Positions 26,203 to 34,936 of a DNA stretch of 64,000 bases are shown here, piece after piece. The stretch's first letter is position 1; each line of letters begins with the position of its first letter. Origin of the DNA: Bacillota bacterium (GTDB lineage Bacteria > Bacillota > Clostridia > Christensenellales > CAG-138). Location of the stretch: assembly GCA_023400985.1 (NCBI GenBank), contig JAEXEN010000008.1, positions 6,077 to 70,076 on the forward strand, given 5' to 3'. Below the pieces are notes generated by a model. It was given only the letters and a program-made list of their open reading frames with translations. It ran no database searches and was not told the origin of the DNA. A program made the position numbers and the translations under genes.

Positions 26203-26709
26203 ATGGATGCGTTTATCTCCGAATATGACGAGCTGAAAGTTTTTGCTTTGATGCTTGAACATGATGAAAGCGATGCGCTGGATCTGATGCAGGACCTTGC
26301 GGAGACGCTCCTTGTAAAAGGCGGGGAACTGCAGGCCGTCCGCGTCCCCATAGCGTATTTCAAGACCTGCCTGCGGCACATGAAATATAACAAAACGGCG
26401 AAACGGGCGAAGGAGACCGCTGTCGCTCCCGATACCATAGATGCATTTAATAGAGAGCCTCAAAAAGATTTTGATATGACCTGCATGGAGATATTGGAGT
26501 GGTTGAAAGCACAGCTTGTATCGAGCCCGCCCGAACTCCGCGAGGCGTTTATCAAATACCATATCGACGGCCATCCGCTGGAGCATGTGGCAAAGGATCT
26601 AAATATAAATCCCAACACCTTATCACAAAGATTCAGCCGGATGCGGAGAAAACTCAAACGAGAATCGCCCGTGCTTTATATGGTGATGCTTACGCTTAGG
26701 GTAAGATGA
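26203..26709 (+). CDS. Sigma-70 family RNA polymerase sigma factor (ECF-like)
   Basis: 168 residues from ATG 26203. The frame is open further upstream to 26143, but the best ribosome site (aaggagg, 26175-26181) has no normal start codon at the right distance; a weak ggaaa precedes 26203. The N-terminal part resembles region 2 (EYDELKVFALMLEHDESDAL). The C-terminus has a region 4 helix-turn-helix (EHVAKDLNINPNTLSQRFSR). The next gene encodes a single-pass membrane protein that is probably its anti-sigma factor. Confidence 0.7.
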   Translation: MDAFISEYDELKVFALMLEHDESDALDLMQDLAETLLVKGGELQAVRVPIAYFKTCLRHMKYNKTAKRAKETAVAPDTIDAFNREPQKDFDMTCMEILEWLKAQLVSSPPELREAFIKYHIDGHPLEHVAKDLNINPNTLSQRFSRMRRKLKRESPVLYMVMLTLRVR

Positions 26710-26747
26710 ATGGAGCCCTTCCTTTACCTTAAATGAGGGAATGACCT

Positions 26748-27614
26748 ATGACGGAAAAGAAGCTTAAGAACATATTGCGGGAGCATCCGTGCCTCATAGA
26801 CGGCGCGTTTGTAAGATCGCGTTCGGAAGCCGTATGCTTGGCTTCCGAAAATGGCGTCACCGTTGAGGCGTTTTTGGAGCGGTCAAAAAGCCGTTCATCT
26901 CTTCCCGTGTCGTCCTGGGATGCGTTTGCTCCGGTGCTAAATCCCAGGCGGGCGCGCGATTTAAGGGGAAAAGCCGCCGCAAAACCAAATGTTTTTTCAT
27001 CCGCTGCCGCTTTGCCGAAGTCTTTAAGAAGGCTTGCGGCGATCCTTCTCATTCTTGCCCTTTTAACCGCCTTCTTCACGCTGACGGAACCGGGCGCTGC
27101 ACTGGCGCAGTCCATTTATGAGATCATCGTGCGGTGGACGGACGGGCAGCTTACGGCGCAGCAAAGGGTGCAGCCCGGTTCTCTGCCCCCGATCGATTTT
27201 GAGAAGATCCCCGAGCGGTTTGAATCCCTCGAACAAGCCGCGGAGGTGATCGGAAGACCTGTCGCGTCCATCGAATATGAAGGCGCCGAGACGGCCGGGA
27301 TCCAAGTGTATTCTCTTGAGGGCTTGGAGGTAACGCTGAGGACGCAATATCAAATCCACGGGAACACGCTGTATTTGACACAGGTGTTCTATGATGACGC
27401 TGCATCCTGGGGCGCCGCTACAAGCGCGGACAGCATGGAATATGAAGTGGAGATGTATGACGGAACGATCCTATATATCGGATATATGGAGGACGGCACC
27501 GTATTTGGATGCGCCTACAGCAAAAACTATAACGTAAATTTGGCAAGCGCCGGCATGGACGCGGACGAACTGCGCGACATCGCTGCGGAGCTGCGCTTTA
27601 TAGAGAAAGAGTAA
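26748..27614 (+). CDS. Probable anti-sigma factor with extracellular DUF4367-like domain
   Basis: 288 residues. About 90 cytoplasmic residues, one membrane segment (about 95-113, LAAILLILALLTAFFTL), then an outer domain of about 170 residues with SLEQAAEVIGRPV and a C-terminal SADSMEYEVEMYDG stretch, like DUF4367 domains found behind Firmicutes anti-sigma factors. It lies 38 bases after the sigma factor. No classic zinc-binding anti-sigma motif (HxxxCxxC) is seen, so the pairing rests on gene order and topology. Confidence 0.6.
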   Translation: MTEKKLKNILREHPCLIDGAFVRSRSEAVCLASENGVTVEAFLERSKSRSSLPVSSWDAFAPVLNPRRARDLRGKAAAKPNVFSSAAALPKSLRRLAAILLILALLTAFFTLTEPGAALAQSIYEIIVRWTDGQLTAQQRVQPGSLPPIDFEKIPERFESLEQAAEVIGRPVASIEYEGAETAGIQVYSLEGLEVTLRTQYQIHGNTLYLTQVFYDDAASWGAATSADSMEYEVEMYDGTILYIGYMEDGTVFGCAYSKNYNVNLASAGMDADELRDIAAELRFIEKE

Positions 27615-27618
27615 AGTA

Positions 27619-27654
27619 AGGAGAGCTGAACCTTTGCGGGTTCAACTCCCTTTT
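27619..27654 (+). terminator. Terminator after the sigma/anti-sigma pair
   Basis: An imperfect stem (ggagagctgaacc with ggttcaactccc) around a short loop, followed by TTTT. It separates the pair from the convergent dnaB gene. Confidence 0.65.
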
Positions 27655-27669
27655 AAGGATGGGCACGCC

Positions 27670-29001
27670 CTATGATTCCTGCCGATCCGCTTTGTTTACG
27701 AACTTGCCGAATTTATCGATCCAAGCGAGCTTGGCGGTCCCGGTGGGACCGTTTCTGTTTTTGGCGAGGATGATCTCGGCGGTGTTATCGGCGGTCTCGT
27801 CATATACGGCGGGGCGGAACAGCATCATCACCATATCCGCGTCCTGCTCAATGGAACCGCTCTCGCGAAGGTCCGCCATGTGCGGCCTGTGATCGGGGCG
27901 GTTTTCCGGCCCGCGCGAAAGCTGGGAGCCCAGCACGACGGGTACGTTGAGCTCGCGCGCGAGTATTTTGAGGGAGCGCGTCACCTCGGCGATCTCGGTC
28001 ACGCGGTTTTCGCTTTTGCCGCTCGTCTGCATGAGCTGCAGGTAGTCTATAACCACCATGTCGAGCCCGCGGCTCGATTTGAGCCGGCGGCATTTGCTGC
28101 GTATCTCCGTAACGTTTACGCCGCCAGTATCGTCTATATAGATGTTCACTTTGGAAAGCGGGTCGAGCGTGTTGGATATCTGTAATAACTCCGAATCGCT
28201 GAGCCTGCCCGTTTTTACGTTTTGCATGTCCACGCCCGCTTTCGAGCAGAGCATGCGCATCACAAGCTGCTCGCGCGACATTTCAAGGCTGAAAATGCAA
28301 ATCGTACTCCCTTTGAACGCGGCGGAAAGCGCCATGTTAAGCATGAAGGCGGTTTTTCCCATGGACGGGCGGCCCGCAACGATCACGAGGTCGCTTTTTT
28401 GAAGGCCCGTGGTGAGATCGTCGAGCTCGTAAAAACCGGTGGTGACGCCCGTGAGCTTCCCCTTGAGCTTGATGAGCTCGCCGATACGGTGATAGCTGTC
28501 CATCACGGTATCCTCGATGTGGACGAGAGAGTCCTGCGACTTCTTCATGGAGATGTTGAAAATTTTGAGCTCCGCGTCGTTGAGAAGCGCGTCCACGGTT
28601 TTTTCACCCTCGATGGCGTCCTTGCTGATGTCGTTGCCCGCGATCACCAGCCGCCGCATGATGCTGCGCTCCTCCACGATCTTGATGTAATGCGAAGCGT
28701 TTGCCGCGGTAGGCGTATAGATCGAAAGCTCGCTGATATAGTCCGCGCCGCCAACGCTTTCAAGCGTGCCCGCGCGGCGAAGAGCGTCGGTCACGGTAAC
28801 GCTGTCCACGGCGTTGCCGGCGTTGTAGAGCTTTACCATCACGGCAAAGATATCCTGATGCACCGGCAGATGGAAATCCTCGCTCTTGAGCTTTTCCACG
28901 GCGAGTTCCAGCGCCTCACGCGAAAGCAATATGCTTCCGAGCACGCTCTTTTCCGCCTCTATGCTCTGCGGCAGCGTAGTTTCAAAATCGGGTCGCAGCA
29001 T
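27670..29001 (-). CDS. dnaB: Replicative DNA helicase DnaB
   Basis: 443 residues. N-terminal helical domain starts PQSIEAEKSVLGSILLS. The RecA-like motor has Walker A GRPSMGKTAFMLN, Walker B DMVVIDYLQLM, and SQLSRGPENRPDHRPHMADL. Normal length, no intein. It follows rplI, as in other Firmicutes, and unwinds DNA at the fork. Confidence 0.97.
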   Translation of the reverse strand: MLRPDFETTLPQSIEAEKSVLGSILLSREALELAVEKLKSEDFHLPVHQDIFAVMVKLYNAGNAVDSVTVTDALRRAGTLESVGGADYISELSIYTPTAANASHYIKIVEERSIMRRLVIAGNDISKDAIEGEKTVDALLNDAELKIFNISMKKSQDSLVHIEDTVMDSYHRIGELIKLKGKLTGVTTGFYELDDLTTGLQKSDLVIVAGRPSMGKTAFMLNMALSAAFKGSTICIFSLEMSREQLVMRMLCSKAGVDMQNVKTGRLSDSELLQISNTLDPLSKVNIYIDDTGGVNVTEIRSKCRRLKSSRGLDMVVIDYLQLMQTSGKSENRVTEIAEVTRSLKILARELNVPVVLGSQLSRGPENRPDHRPHMADLRESGSIEQDADMVMMLFRPAVYDETADNTAEIILAKNRNGPTGTAKLAWIDKFGKFVNKADRQES

Positions 29002-29036
29002 GCTGTAAATTCCTCCGGTCCGGGCAGTGAGAAAAC

Positions 29037-29486
29037 TTAGCTAAGCGGTAAAACTTCCACTTTGAATTTTGCGGCGGTATTTTCGAACATGTGCGCGGTC
29101 ACCTCGGTGACGCCGAGTGCCTTGATGGGCTCGGCGATGCGGATCTTCCGCTTATCGACCTCGATGCCATATTGCGCCTTGAGCGCGTCGGCGACTTCCT
29201 GCGCGCCAACGGAGCCGAACAGCTTCCCGTTTTCGCCTGCCTTGGCGACGACCTTCACGGTGAGCCCGCTCATTTCGTTGGCGAGATCCTTGGCGCGTTT
29301 CACCTGCATATCCTTGCGGTGCGCGTCCGCGCTTTTTTTGATGGCCGCCGAGTTGATGGCGGAGGCGTCCGCCGCCGTGGCGAATCCCTTGGGAATAAGG
29401 AAATTCTTAGCGTAGCCGTCGCTCACGTTCACCACTTCGCCGGCTTTGCCGGAACCTTTTACATCCTGCTTCAATAAGACCTTCAC
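29037..29486 (-). CDS. rplI: 50S ribosomal protein L9
   Basis: 149 residues. MKVLLKQDVKGSGKAGEVV followed by VSDGYAKNFLIPKGFA is the conserved L9 N-terminus, and the C-terminal domain is complete. Its start overlaps the gdpP stop by 4 bases. It binds 23S rRNA at the L1 stalk base. Confidence 0.97.
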   Translation of the reverse strand: MKVLLKQDVKGSGKAGEVVNVSDGYAKNFLIPKGFATAADASAINSAAIKKSADAHRKDMQVKRAKDLANEMSGLTVKVVAKAGENGKLFGSVGAQEVADALKAQYGIEVDKRKIRIAEPIKALGVTEVTAHMFENTAAKFKVEVLPLS

Positions 29487-31441
29487 TGTAACTTCGCCTC
29501 CTTCAGGTAATCATAAATGCTTTCGGTAAGCCGTTTTACGGCCTCGTCCATCGTAACGCCGTGGAGCTGCGCGCCCGCCACGGTCAAATGTCCGCCGCCG
29601 CCCAGGCTTTCAAGCACCACCTGCACGTTAATGTCGCCAAGGCTGCGGCCTGAAATGAGGATCGCGTCGTCCTTTCGCGCGAGCACGAACGAGGCGCGTA
29701 TCCCCCTGATGGAAATGAGCTCGTCTGCTGCCTGCGCGGCGATGAGGGGCGCGTTTTCCATGTCGGACGGGCAGGCGGAGATGGCGATGCCGCGCTCCAT
29801 TACGAGCGCGCCTTCCACCACCTGCGCGCGGCTCTGGTAGGTTTTCATGTCGTCCTGGAACATGAGCTTTACCATGCTGTTGTCCGCGCCGTTTTTACGC
29901 AGATACGCCGCCGCCTCGAAGGTGCGCGCGCCGGTGTTGAATGCGAAATGCTTGGTATCGAGCGTGATGCCCGCGAGCATGGCGCCGCATTCAAATGCGG
30001 TGGGGCGTATGTTATCGTCGAAATACTGCAGTATCTCTGCAACGATCTCACATACCGACGAGGCCGCCGCATCGAGGTAATGGAGCGTGGGGTTGGTGAT
30101 GGAATCGACCGGGCGGCGGTGATGGTCGATGAGCACCGTTTTGCCGGCCCTTTCGTAGAGCGAAGGCGCGGCGAGGGAATGGAGCCTTTGCGTATCCACG
30201 GCGACTACCACGGAGCTTGCGCGCATCAGGCTTTCCGCCTGCTCGGGGGTCTTGATGCCGTCGCGGTAAAGCTGGTTTTCGCGCATGCCCTGGAGCACGC
30301 TTTCGATCATGCTGTCGCCCTCATCGAGCACGAGGTAGGGTTTGCAGCCGGCTAAAAGCGCGCAGCGCATCAGACCCAGAGCCGCGCCGACACAATCCAT
30401 ATCCGGATGCTTATGCCCCATAAAAAACACCTGGTCGGAGTTTTCTAAGATCTGCCTTAAGGCCTTGGAGAAAAGCCTCGCTTTTACGCGGGATTGCTTT
30501 GCCGCAAGCTGGCGCTTGCCGCCGTAGAAGGAATAGGCGGAGCCGCGCTTCACGACCGCCTGATCGCCGCCGCGGCCGAGGGCAAGCTCCATCGCCTGCC
30601 TCGCAGATTCATCCGAGCCCGCGATGCGGTTTTCCATACCCACCGCTATGGAGAGGGTAACGGGCTGGCCGGTGCCGGTGTCGATCCCGCGCACCTCGTC
30701 GAGCAGATTGAAACGCTCCTTTTCAAGCATGGAGAGTTTTTTTGCCTCAAACACGATAAAGAACTTCGAGTTGTCGTAGCGGCGGTAAGAGCCGCCCAAC
30801 GCGGCGACGAGCACGTTCACCCTGCGCTCCACCTCGGCGAGCACCACGCTTTTTGAAAACTGGAGATCGGAGCTGAGTTCCTCGTAATTGTCCACATAGA
30901 TGAGCGCCACGGTGGGCATTTGCTCCTCGTACAGGCGCGAGTAGTGCAGCGCCTCCGTGCGGTCCAGCCAATACTGGAAGGTGAGCGGCTGCGCGCGCTC
31001 GTGCGAGCGGCGCACCGGCACGTTCATAAGCTGGAAGTTTCTGCCGTTGTGCTCGAACGCGAGCGCCTGCGGCGGGTCCGCAGGGTCGAACGAGGCGAGA
31101 AGCTTTTTGATGTCCCGTCCCGGGAACTCGGCATAAAACGCCTCATTGCACCAAATGATCTGTCCGTCTTCGTTGAAGAGCGCCGAGGGGATGTTGACGG
31201 AGTTGAGGATGCCGCTTGCCGCGCTTTCGTTTTCCCTGAATACGTCGTTGAGGGCGGCGCGCGTCCTTTTGGCGTACACGTTCACGGAAACGAGCGACGC
31301 TGCGAAGGCCAGCGTGCTCACGCCCGCGAGCAATATCCCAAACCAAAACGGAACGGGGTCGCTAATGAAATATAGCGACGCGCAAGCGGCAAGCGCCGCA
31401 ACAAGAAGCACGCTGAGCGCCAAATAAGGCTTCTGCTTCAT
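29483..31441 (-). CDS. gdpP: c-di-AMP phosphodiesterase GdpP (DHH/DHHA1 family)
   Basis: 652 residues. Two N-terminal membrane segments (about 7-55), a PAS domain (about 80-150), a degenerate GGDEF-like domain (about 170-310), then a DHH phosphoesterase with FMGHKHPDMDCVGAALGLM and VLIDHHRRP (about 436), and a DHHA1 domain ending in SLGGGGHLTVAGAQL. The layout equals Bacillus GdpP/YybT, which hydrolyses c-di-AMP and so affects potassium balance and cell-wall stress. It is in the conserved order between a DUF2232 gene and rplI. Confidence 0.93.
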   Translation of the reverse strand: MKQKPYLALSVLLVAALAACASLYFISDPVPFWFGILLAGVSTLAFAASLVSVNVYAKRTRAALNDVFRENESAASGILNSVNIPSALFNEDGQIIWCNEAFYAEFPGRDIKKLLASFDPADPPQALAFEHNGRNFQLMNVPVRRSHERAQPLTFQYWLDRTEALHYSRLYEEQMPTVALIYVDNYEELSSDLQFSKSVVLAEVERRVNVLVAALGGSYRRYDNSKFFIVFEAKKLSMLEKERFNLLDEVRGIDTGTGQPVTLSIAVGMENRIAGSDESARQAMELALGRGGDQAVVKRGSAYSFYGGKRQLAAKQSRVKARLFSKALRQILENSDQVFFMGHKHPDMDCVGAALGLMRCALLAGCKPYLVLDEGDSMIESVLQGMRENQLYRDGIKTPEQAESLMRASSVVVAVDTQRLHSLAAPSLYERAGKTVLIDHHRRPVDSITNPTLHYLDAAASSVCEIVAEILQYFDDNIRPTAFECGAMLAGITLDTKHFAFNTGARTFEAAAYLRKNGADNSMVKLMFQDDMKTYQSRAQVVEGALVMERGIAISACPSDMENAPLIAAQAADELISIRGIRASFVLARKDDAILISGRSLGDINVQVVLESLGGGGHLTVAGAQLHGVTMDEAVKRLTESIYDYLKEAKLQ

Positions 31442-31472
31442 TGGCTCGTTCCCCCAAACATAATTACGACTT

Positions 31473-32426
31473 TTACTGCTTCCGTATCATGCGGCTTCGC
31501 ACTTGCATCACGCGGTCGAGGAGACCGAATCCCGCAAGCATCCAAAGGCTGTATGGGAGCAGCAGTACGAACGAAACATAGATGAACACGCGCCAGCCAA
31601 CCGACTTTTTCGGCGAAAGCGCAGCGGAAAATTCAAAAAACGCAAGCCCCATGAGCGCAAAAGGCGGCACGGCGATGCACTGTATCGCCGCTACGACGGC
31701 CGGCGTGCCGTCCAAGCCCAAGAGCGCGCACATCGCCGCGCCCGCGGCAAGTATGATCGAACCCCATAAGAAATCCTTGGGGAGCTGCCACGCAAGGAAA
31801 GGCGCCATGGGCCGCAACTCTTTTTTCGCCTGCTTTAAAAGCCGGTGCGCAAAAAGCGTATCAAAAAACGCAACTGCTTCCGACACGCCCATGATGAGCA
31901 TCACCATGGTCTGCGGCACCGCGTCGACCGCCGCAAGTATAAGGGCCTGCCCAAAGGCGACTTGTTCTTCGTCGGCAAAAATCTGCCCCAGCTGGGGGAT
32001 AAGCTTTTTGGCCCAGTCGGACATGACCGCCGTTACGCTGCCGAATGCGCCGTTGCCCGCGAGGATGGAGGGCAGGCAAATAAAAGCATAGCCGAAAAGA
32101 GCAAATACGACGCTCATGAAAATGACCGCGTATCGGTAAGGCCGTTTGCCTTTCAATACGAACGCCAAAATGGCGGACGCGGGCAAAAATGCCGCGAGCA
32201 TGTAGAGCGCATTCACCGCATCGGCGTTAAAAAGAAACAGCCCAACGGCGGTGGTGAGCGACGCAACGATAAAAGAAGCCGTTCCCCATGCCGCGCAGAT
32301 AAAGCCCAAAAACGCGGGTACGAGCAAAAGCAAAGGCGGCGCAAATGCGCCAAGAGCCGCCCCGAGCCCGATGAGAAGCGAAAAGGCCGCGTGCCTGAGG
32401 CCGTCCGTCCGATCCAAAAAATTCAC
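31473..32426 (-). CDS. DUF2232 (YybS-like) membrane protein
   Basis: 317 residues with about eight hydrophobic segments. It lies immediately before gdpP, rplI and dnaB, as yybS does in Bacillus. The segment GSIILAAGAAMCALLGL and the C-terminal membrane pair match the DUF2232 layout. Some relatives look like energy-coupling transport components; the function is unproven. Confidence 0.75.
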   Translation of the reverse strand: MNFLDRTDGLRHAAFSLLIGLGAALGAFAPPLLLLVPAFLGFICAAWGTASFIVASLTTAVGLFLFNADAVNALYMLAAFLPASAILAFVLKGKRPYRYAVIFMSVVFALFGYAFICLPSILAGNGAFGSVTAVMSDWAKKLIPQLGQIFADEEQVAFGQALILAAVDAVPQTMVMLIMGVSEAVAFFDTLFAHRLLKQAKKELRPMAPFLAWQLPKDFLWGSIILAAGAAMCALLGLDGTPAVVAAIQCIAVPPFALMGLAFFEFSAALSPKKSVGWRVFIYVSFVLLLPYSLWMLAGFGLLDRVMQVRSRMIRKQ

Positions 32427-32504
32427 CCGACCGCCGAAACGGGTGGCCGCTTCGGCATAAATTTGCCTGTAATACGGTTATTATAACATGACCCTGCCGG
32501 ATAC

Positions 32505-32562
32505 AACAACGGCGGGGCGATATTATTCGGCCAAGGCCTCGTCGAGCACGGCCCGACCGTTT
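32505..32562. repeat. 58-bp direct repeat, copy 1 (duplicated tail of the HD gene)
   Basis: Identical to 32758-32815 except one base (A at 32548, G at 32801). It carries the last codons and stop of the neighbouring HD gene, read on the minus strand. Copy 2 is the one joined to the gene. The 195 bases between the copies look inserted. Confidence 0.85.
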
Positions 32563-32757
32563 CAGGCTGTCAAAAAACCATAGGATTGTCAAAGGGCGCA
32601 CCCCTTGACTTTGTTCCGGCTTCGGCGGCATGTACGCCGAAACGGATGAAAGCCGTAGGCTTTCGTGCCTTTCACGCTTTACCGCCCGGAAATGTGAAGC
32701 ATTTCAGGTAAAGCGTGAAACCTCAAAAAAATGACGAAAGGCACTTTTTTGACACGA
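32563..32757. mobile_element. MITE-like foldback insert with hairpin-chain repeat, copy B
   Basis: Near-terminal 10-bp perfect inverted repeats, tgtcaaaaaa (32568-32577) and ttttttgaca (32745-32754). A second nested palindrome pairs gtgcctttcacgctttacc with ggtaaagcgtgaaa and gaaaggcac. Between them, 32622-32670 shares ccggcttcggcggcatgtac and gccgaaacggatgaaa with the reverse complement of the 55.4-55.6 kb element. No coding capacity. This and the 58-bp repeats fill the 349-base gap between the HD gene and the DUF2232 gene. Confidence 0.55.
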
Positions 32758-32815
32758 AACAACGGCGGGGCGATATTATTCGGCCAAGGCCTCGTCGAGC
32801 GCGGCCCGACCGTTT
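32758..32815. repeat. 58-bp direct repeat, copy 2 (in the HD gene end)
   Basis: The partner of 32505-32562. It overlaps the stop codon and last 13 codons of the HD gene. Confidence 0.85.
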
Positions 32816-33459
32816 TTGAGCGTTTCGCTGACCTCGCGGTAGAGGGCGTCGCAAAAATCCGTCATCGTTTTTTCGCGTTCCTGTGCAAGCGCTGCGGCAC
32901 GCTCCGTGTAAAACCGTCCGTACAGCTTTTTGAGCTTGAAATGGTATTCCTGAAAAAACGTGGAGACATCCGCGCCGCCGCCTTCTAAAAGGATGCCGCC
33001 GTTTTCGTCGAGCGCGTATAGCGGCTCGCTCATGCTGCCGCCGTATTGGAGCGTGCGGGCGATGCCCAATGCGCCCGTCACGTCGAGCTTGTCCGAATCG
33101 TAGAGTATTTTCGCTTCTATGGTAGCGGGCGTATCGTCGATGCGGAAGCGGTGCGTGCGGATTGAGTCGCGCACATGCGCGGCTTTATCCTCGCACCAGC
33201 CGATTTGATTTAAGAAGCCGTACGCCATTTCAGCGCCGGCGCGGGCGTGGCAGACGCGCTCGTCCTTGGCCTGCAGCGGGCGGGCGATATCGTGGAGCAA
33301 GCAGGCGGCGATTAAAACGTCGAGGTCCGCGTTTTCCTCATACCGCGCGATGTCGAGCGCGCCGAAAAGCACGCGCTCGATGTGGGCGCGGTCATGCGCG
33401 CTGTCGCCCGCTTTTTCGAGCATAAATTGCTCGATAATGTGAAACGTGTTTTTGTCCAT
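32776..33459 (-). CDS. HD domain phosphohydrolase, YedJ-like
   Basis: 227 residues. HD motif: AHDRAHIERVLFGAL (first His), AACLLHDIARP (His-Asp), RTHRFRIDD and KILYDSDKLD (later metal ligands). Such single-domain HD proteins hydrolyse nucleotides or phosphate esters; the substrate is unknown. It lies between rpsR and the yybS-gdpP block and has a duplicated 3-prime tail downstream. Confidence 0.85.
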   Translation of the reverse strand: MDKNTFHIIEQFMLEKAGDSAHDRAHIERVLFGALDIARYEENADLDVLIAACLLHDIARPLQAKDERVCHARAGAEMAYGFLNQIGWCEDKAAHVRDSIRTHRFRIDDTPATIEAKILYDSDKLDVTGALGIARTLQYGGSMSEPLYALDENGGILLEGGGADVSTFFQEYHFKLKKLYGRFYTERAAALAQEREKTMTDFCDALYREVSETLKNGRAALDEALAE

Positions 33460-33485
33460 GTTGTCCTTTCCGCATTGTGTAAAAG

Positions 33486-33572
33486 TTGTAGGAGCGGATT
33501 CTATATCCGTCCGTGCAGATGATGGGATCTTCTATGTATATGGCGGCGGGATGAAACCATCCCGCCCTACAA
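33486..33572. repeat. Small inverted-repeat element with ttgtagg / cctacaa ends
   Basis: 87 bases bounded by ttgtagg (33486-33492) and cctacaa (33566-33572), with an inner hairpin ggcgggatg-aaac-catcccgcc. The form (TTGTAGG...GGCGGGAT...CCTACAA) is typical of small intergenic repeats. It is noncoding and lies upstream of the HD gene start. Confidence 0.6.
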
Positions 33573-33594
33573 ATGCGAAAGTGTGCCGCCTTTG

Positions 33595-33635
33595 TAAAAA
33601 GCCGCCCGAAAGCGAATTCTGCTTACTGGGCGGCT
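33595..33635 (-). terminator. Terminator of the rpsF-ssb-rpsR operon
   Basis: On the minus strand an 8-bp stem (agccgccc / gggcggct, 33628-33635 with 33600-33607) is followed directly by TTTTT. It is 29 bases after the rpsR stop. Confidence 0.8.
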
Positions 33636-33663
33636 CAAAAGGCTAACGACTTCGGGGCTAGGT

Positions 33664-33906
33664 TCAGTCCGCCACGTAGGGCAGAAGGGCGACCACGCGC
33701 GCGCGCTTGATAGCGATGGCCAGCTCGCGCTGGTGCTTGGCGCACACGCCGCTCATGCGGCGGGGCATGATCTTGCCGCGCTCGGTCACAAACTTGCGCA
33801 GGCGTACCGTATCTTTATAGTCGATGTGCTCGACCTTATCGACGCAGAAGCCGCAGACCTTGCGCCTGGATTTACGCGGGCCGCGCCTCATTTTACGTTC
33901 TTCCAT
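33664..33906 (-). CDS. rpsR: 30S ribosomal protein S18
   Basis: 80 residues. KVCGFCVDKVEHIDYKD, LRKFVTERGKIMPRRMSGVC and KHQRELAIAIKRAR are the conserved S18 blocks. Two Cys pairs are retained, as in zinc-binding forms. Last gene of rpsF-ssb-rpsR. Confidence 0.97.
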   Translation of the reverse strand: MEERKMRRGPRKSRRKVCGFCVDKVEHIDYKDTVRLRKFVTERGKIMPRRMSGVCAKHQRELAIAIKRARVVALLPYVAD

Positions 33907-33946
33907 TGTAACGCTCCTTTCAAAAAATCAAAGCTCAAAACAATTG

Positions 33947-34378
33947 TCAGAATGGCAGCTCGTCGTCGACGTCGGTAAAGCCTTCCGGCTCAAAATCAGC
34001 GCCGCGCGCAGGCAGGCTCGACGGGGCGTGTTCAGAGCCCATATTGGAGCCTCCGTCCTGGGAGCGCGGGGTGAGGAATTCCACATCGTCCGCGATGATC
34101 TCGGTGACGTACCGTTTCGTGCCGTCCTTGCCTTCGTAGCTGCGGTTTTGCAGCTCGCCCACCACGCATACCTTGCGCCCCTGCGCGAGGTATTTTCCGC
34201 AAAGTTCGCCGAGTTGGCGCCACGCGACGATGTTGAAAAAGTCGGTGGGCCGTTCGCCGGACTGGCTTTTGTTCTTGCGGTTGACCGCGATGGAAAACGT
34301 GCAGACGGATACGCCCGAATTGGTGGTGCGCACCTCCGGGTCGCGGGTGAGGTTACCGATCAGGATTGCCCTGTTCAT
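33947..34378 (-). CDS. ssb: Single-stranded DNA-binding protein
   Basis: 143 residues. The OB fold begins MNRAILIGNLTRDPEVRTTN, and FFNIVAWRQLGELCGKYLAQ is typical. The C-terminus ends in DDELPF, the acidic tip that recruits partner proteins. It sits between rpsF and rpsR. Confidence 0.96.
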   Translation of the reverse strand: MNRAILIGNLTRDPEVRTTNSGVSVCTFSIAVNRKNKSQSGERPTDFFNIVAWRQLGELCGKYLAQGRKVCVVGELQNRSYEGKDGTKRYVTEIIADDVEFLTPRSQDGGSNMGSEHAPSSLPARGADFEPEGFTDVDDELPF

Positions 34379-34401
34379 GCTATGCCATCCTTTCTGCCGT
34401 G

Positions 34402-34698
34402 TTAGGCGTCCTTACGGACTACGATAAAGCGCAGGATGTTCTCGTCGTTGTTGAAGTTACGCTCGAGTTCCTTGGGGAGCTCGCTCTCGGCTTCAAAATT
34501 GACAAGCACATAATAGCCTTCCGTCTTATAGTCGATGGGATACGCCAAACGGCGCTTGCCCCACTCGTCTACGCCTTCCACGACGCCGCCGTTGGCGGCG
34601 ATGATGCCCGAAAACTTCTCGATGGCAGCCTTGGTGGCTTCCTCCTCCAGTTCCGGCGTGATGACATACAGGGTTTCATACTTGTTCACGCTTTTCAC
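34402..34698 (-). CDS. rpsF: 30S ribosomal protein S6
   Basis: 98 residues. Begins MKSVNKYETLYVITPEL; GVDEWGKRRLAYPIDYKTEG and NDENILRFIVVRKD are conserved S6 segments. First gene of its operon. The leader contains a perfect 8-bp hairpin (gcgcagcc / ggctgcgc, 34712-34733); a clear S6:S18 autoregulatory motif could not be confirmed. Confidence 0.96.
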   Translation of the reverse strand: MKSVNKYETLYVITPELEEEATKAAIEKFSGIIAANGGVVEGVDEWGKRRLAYPIDYKTEGYYVLVNFEAESELPKELERNFNNDENILRFIVVRKDA

Positions 34699-34757
34699 CT
34701 CCTTATGGTCTTATGGCGCAGCCTCAAAGGGCTGCGCAAGAAGTACGTTAGCATGAT

Positions 34758-34787
34758 ATTATAGCACAGTTCGCTAGATCGTGACAA
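34758..34787 (-). promoter_or_regulatory. Promoter of the rpsF operon
   Basis: On the minus strand TTGTCA (34782-34787), 18 bases, then a perfect TATAAT (34758-34763). It is 59 bases before the rpsF start. Confidence 0.7.
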
Positions 34788-34936
34788 GCCGTATCTTTTC
34801 TTTATCCGAGCTTACAAGAAAGGGTTATGCTCGAGGATTCGGGCAATGGAAAAACTCAGGTATGAGCCCGCAAGATTACGTTGTTACTCTTCTTGAAGAA
34901 TGCAGTTGCTTATAGTTCTGAGAAAGCCATGTTTGT

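Noticed and set aside
34701..34740. S6:S18 autoregulatory leader in the rpsF transcript
   Set aside because: There is a neat hairpin but I could not see the conserved bulge and CCG of the known motif.
34823..34915. A short frame ending GMSPQDYVVTLLEECSCL, possibly a transposase or regulator remnant
   Set aside because: Too short and with no upstream support; similarity to IS66 ends is only a vague memory, so not listed as a pseudogene.
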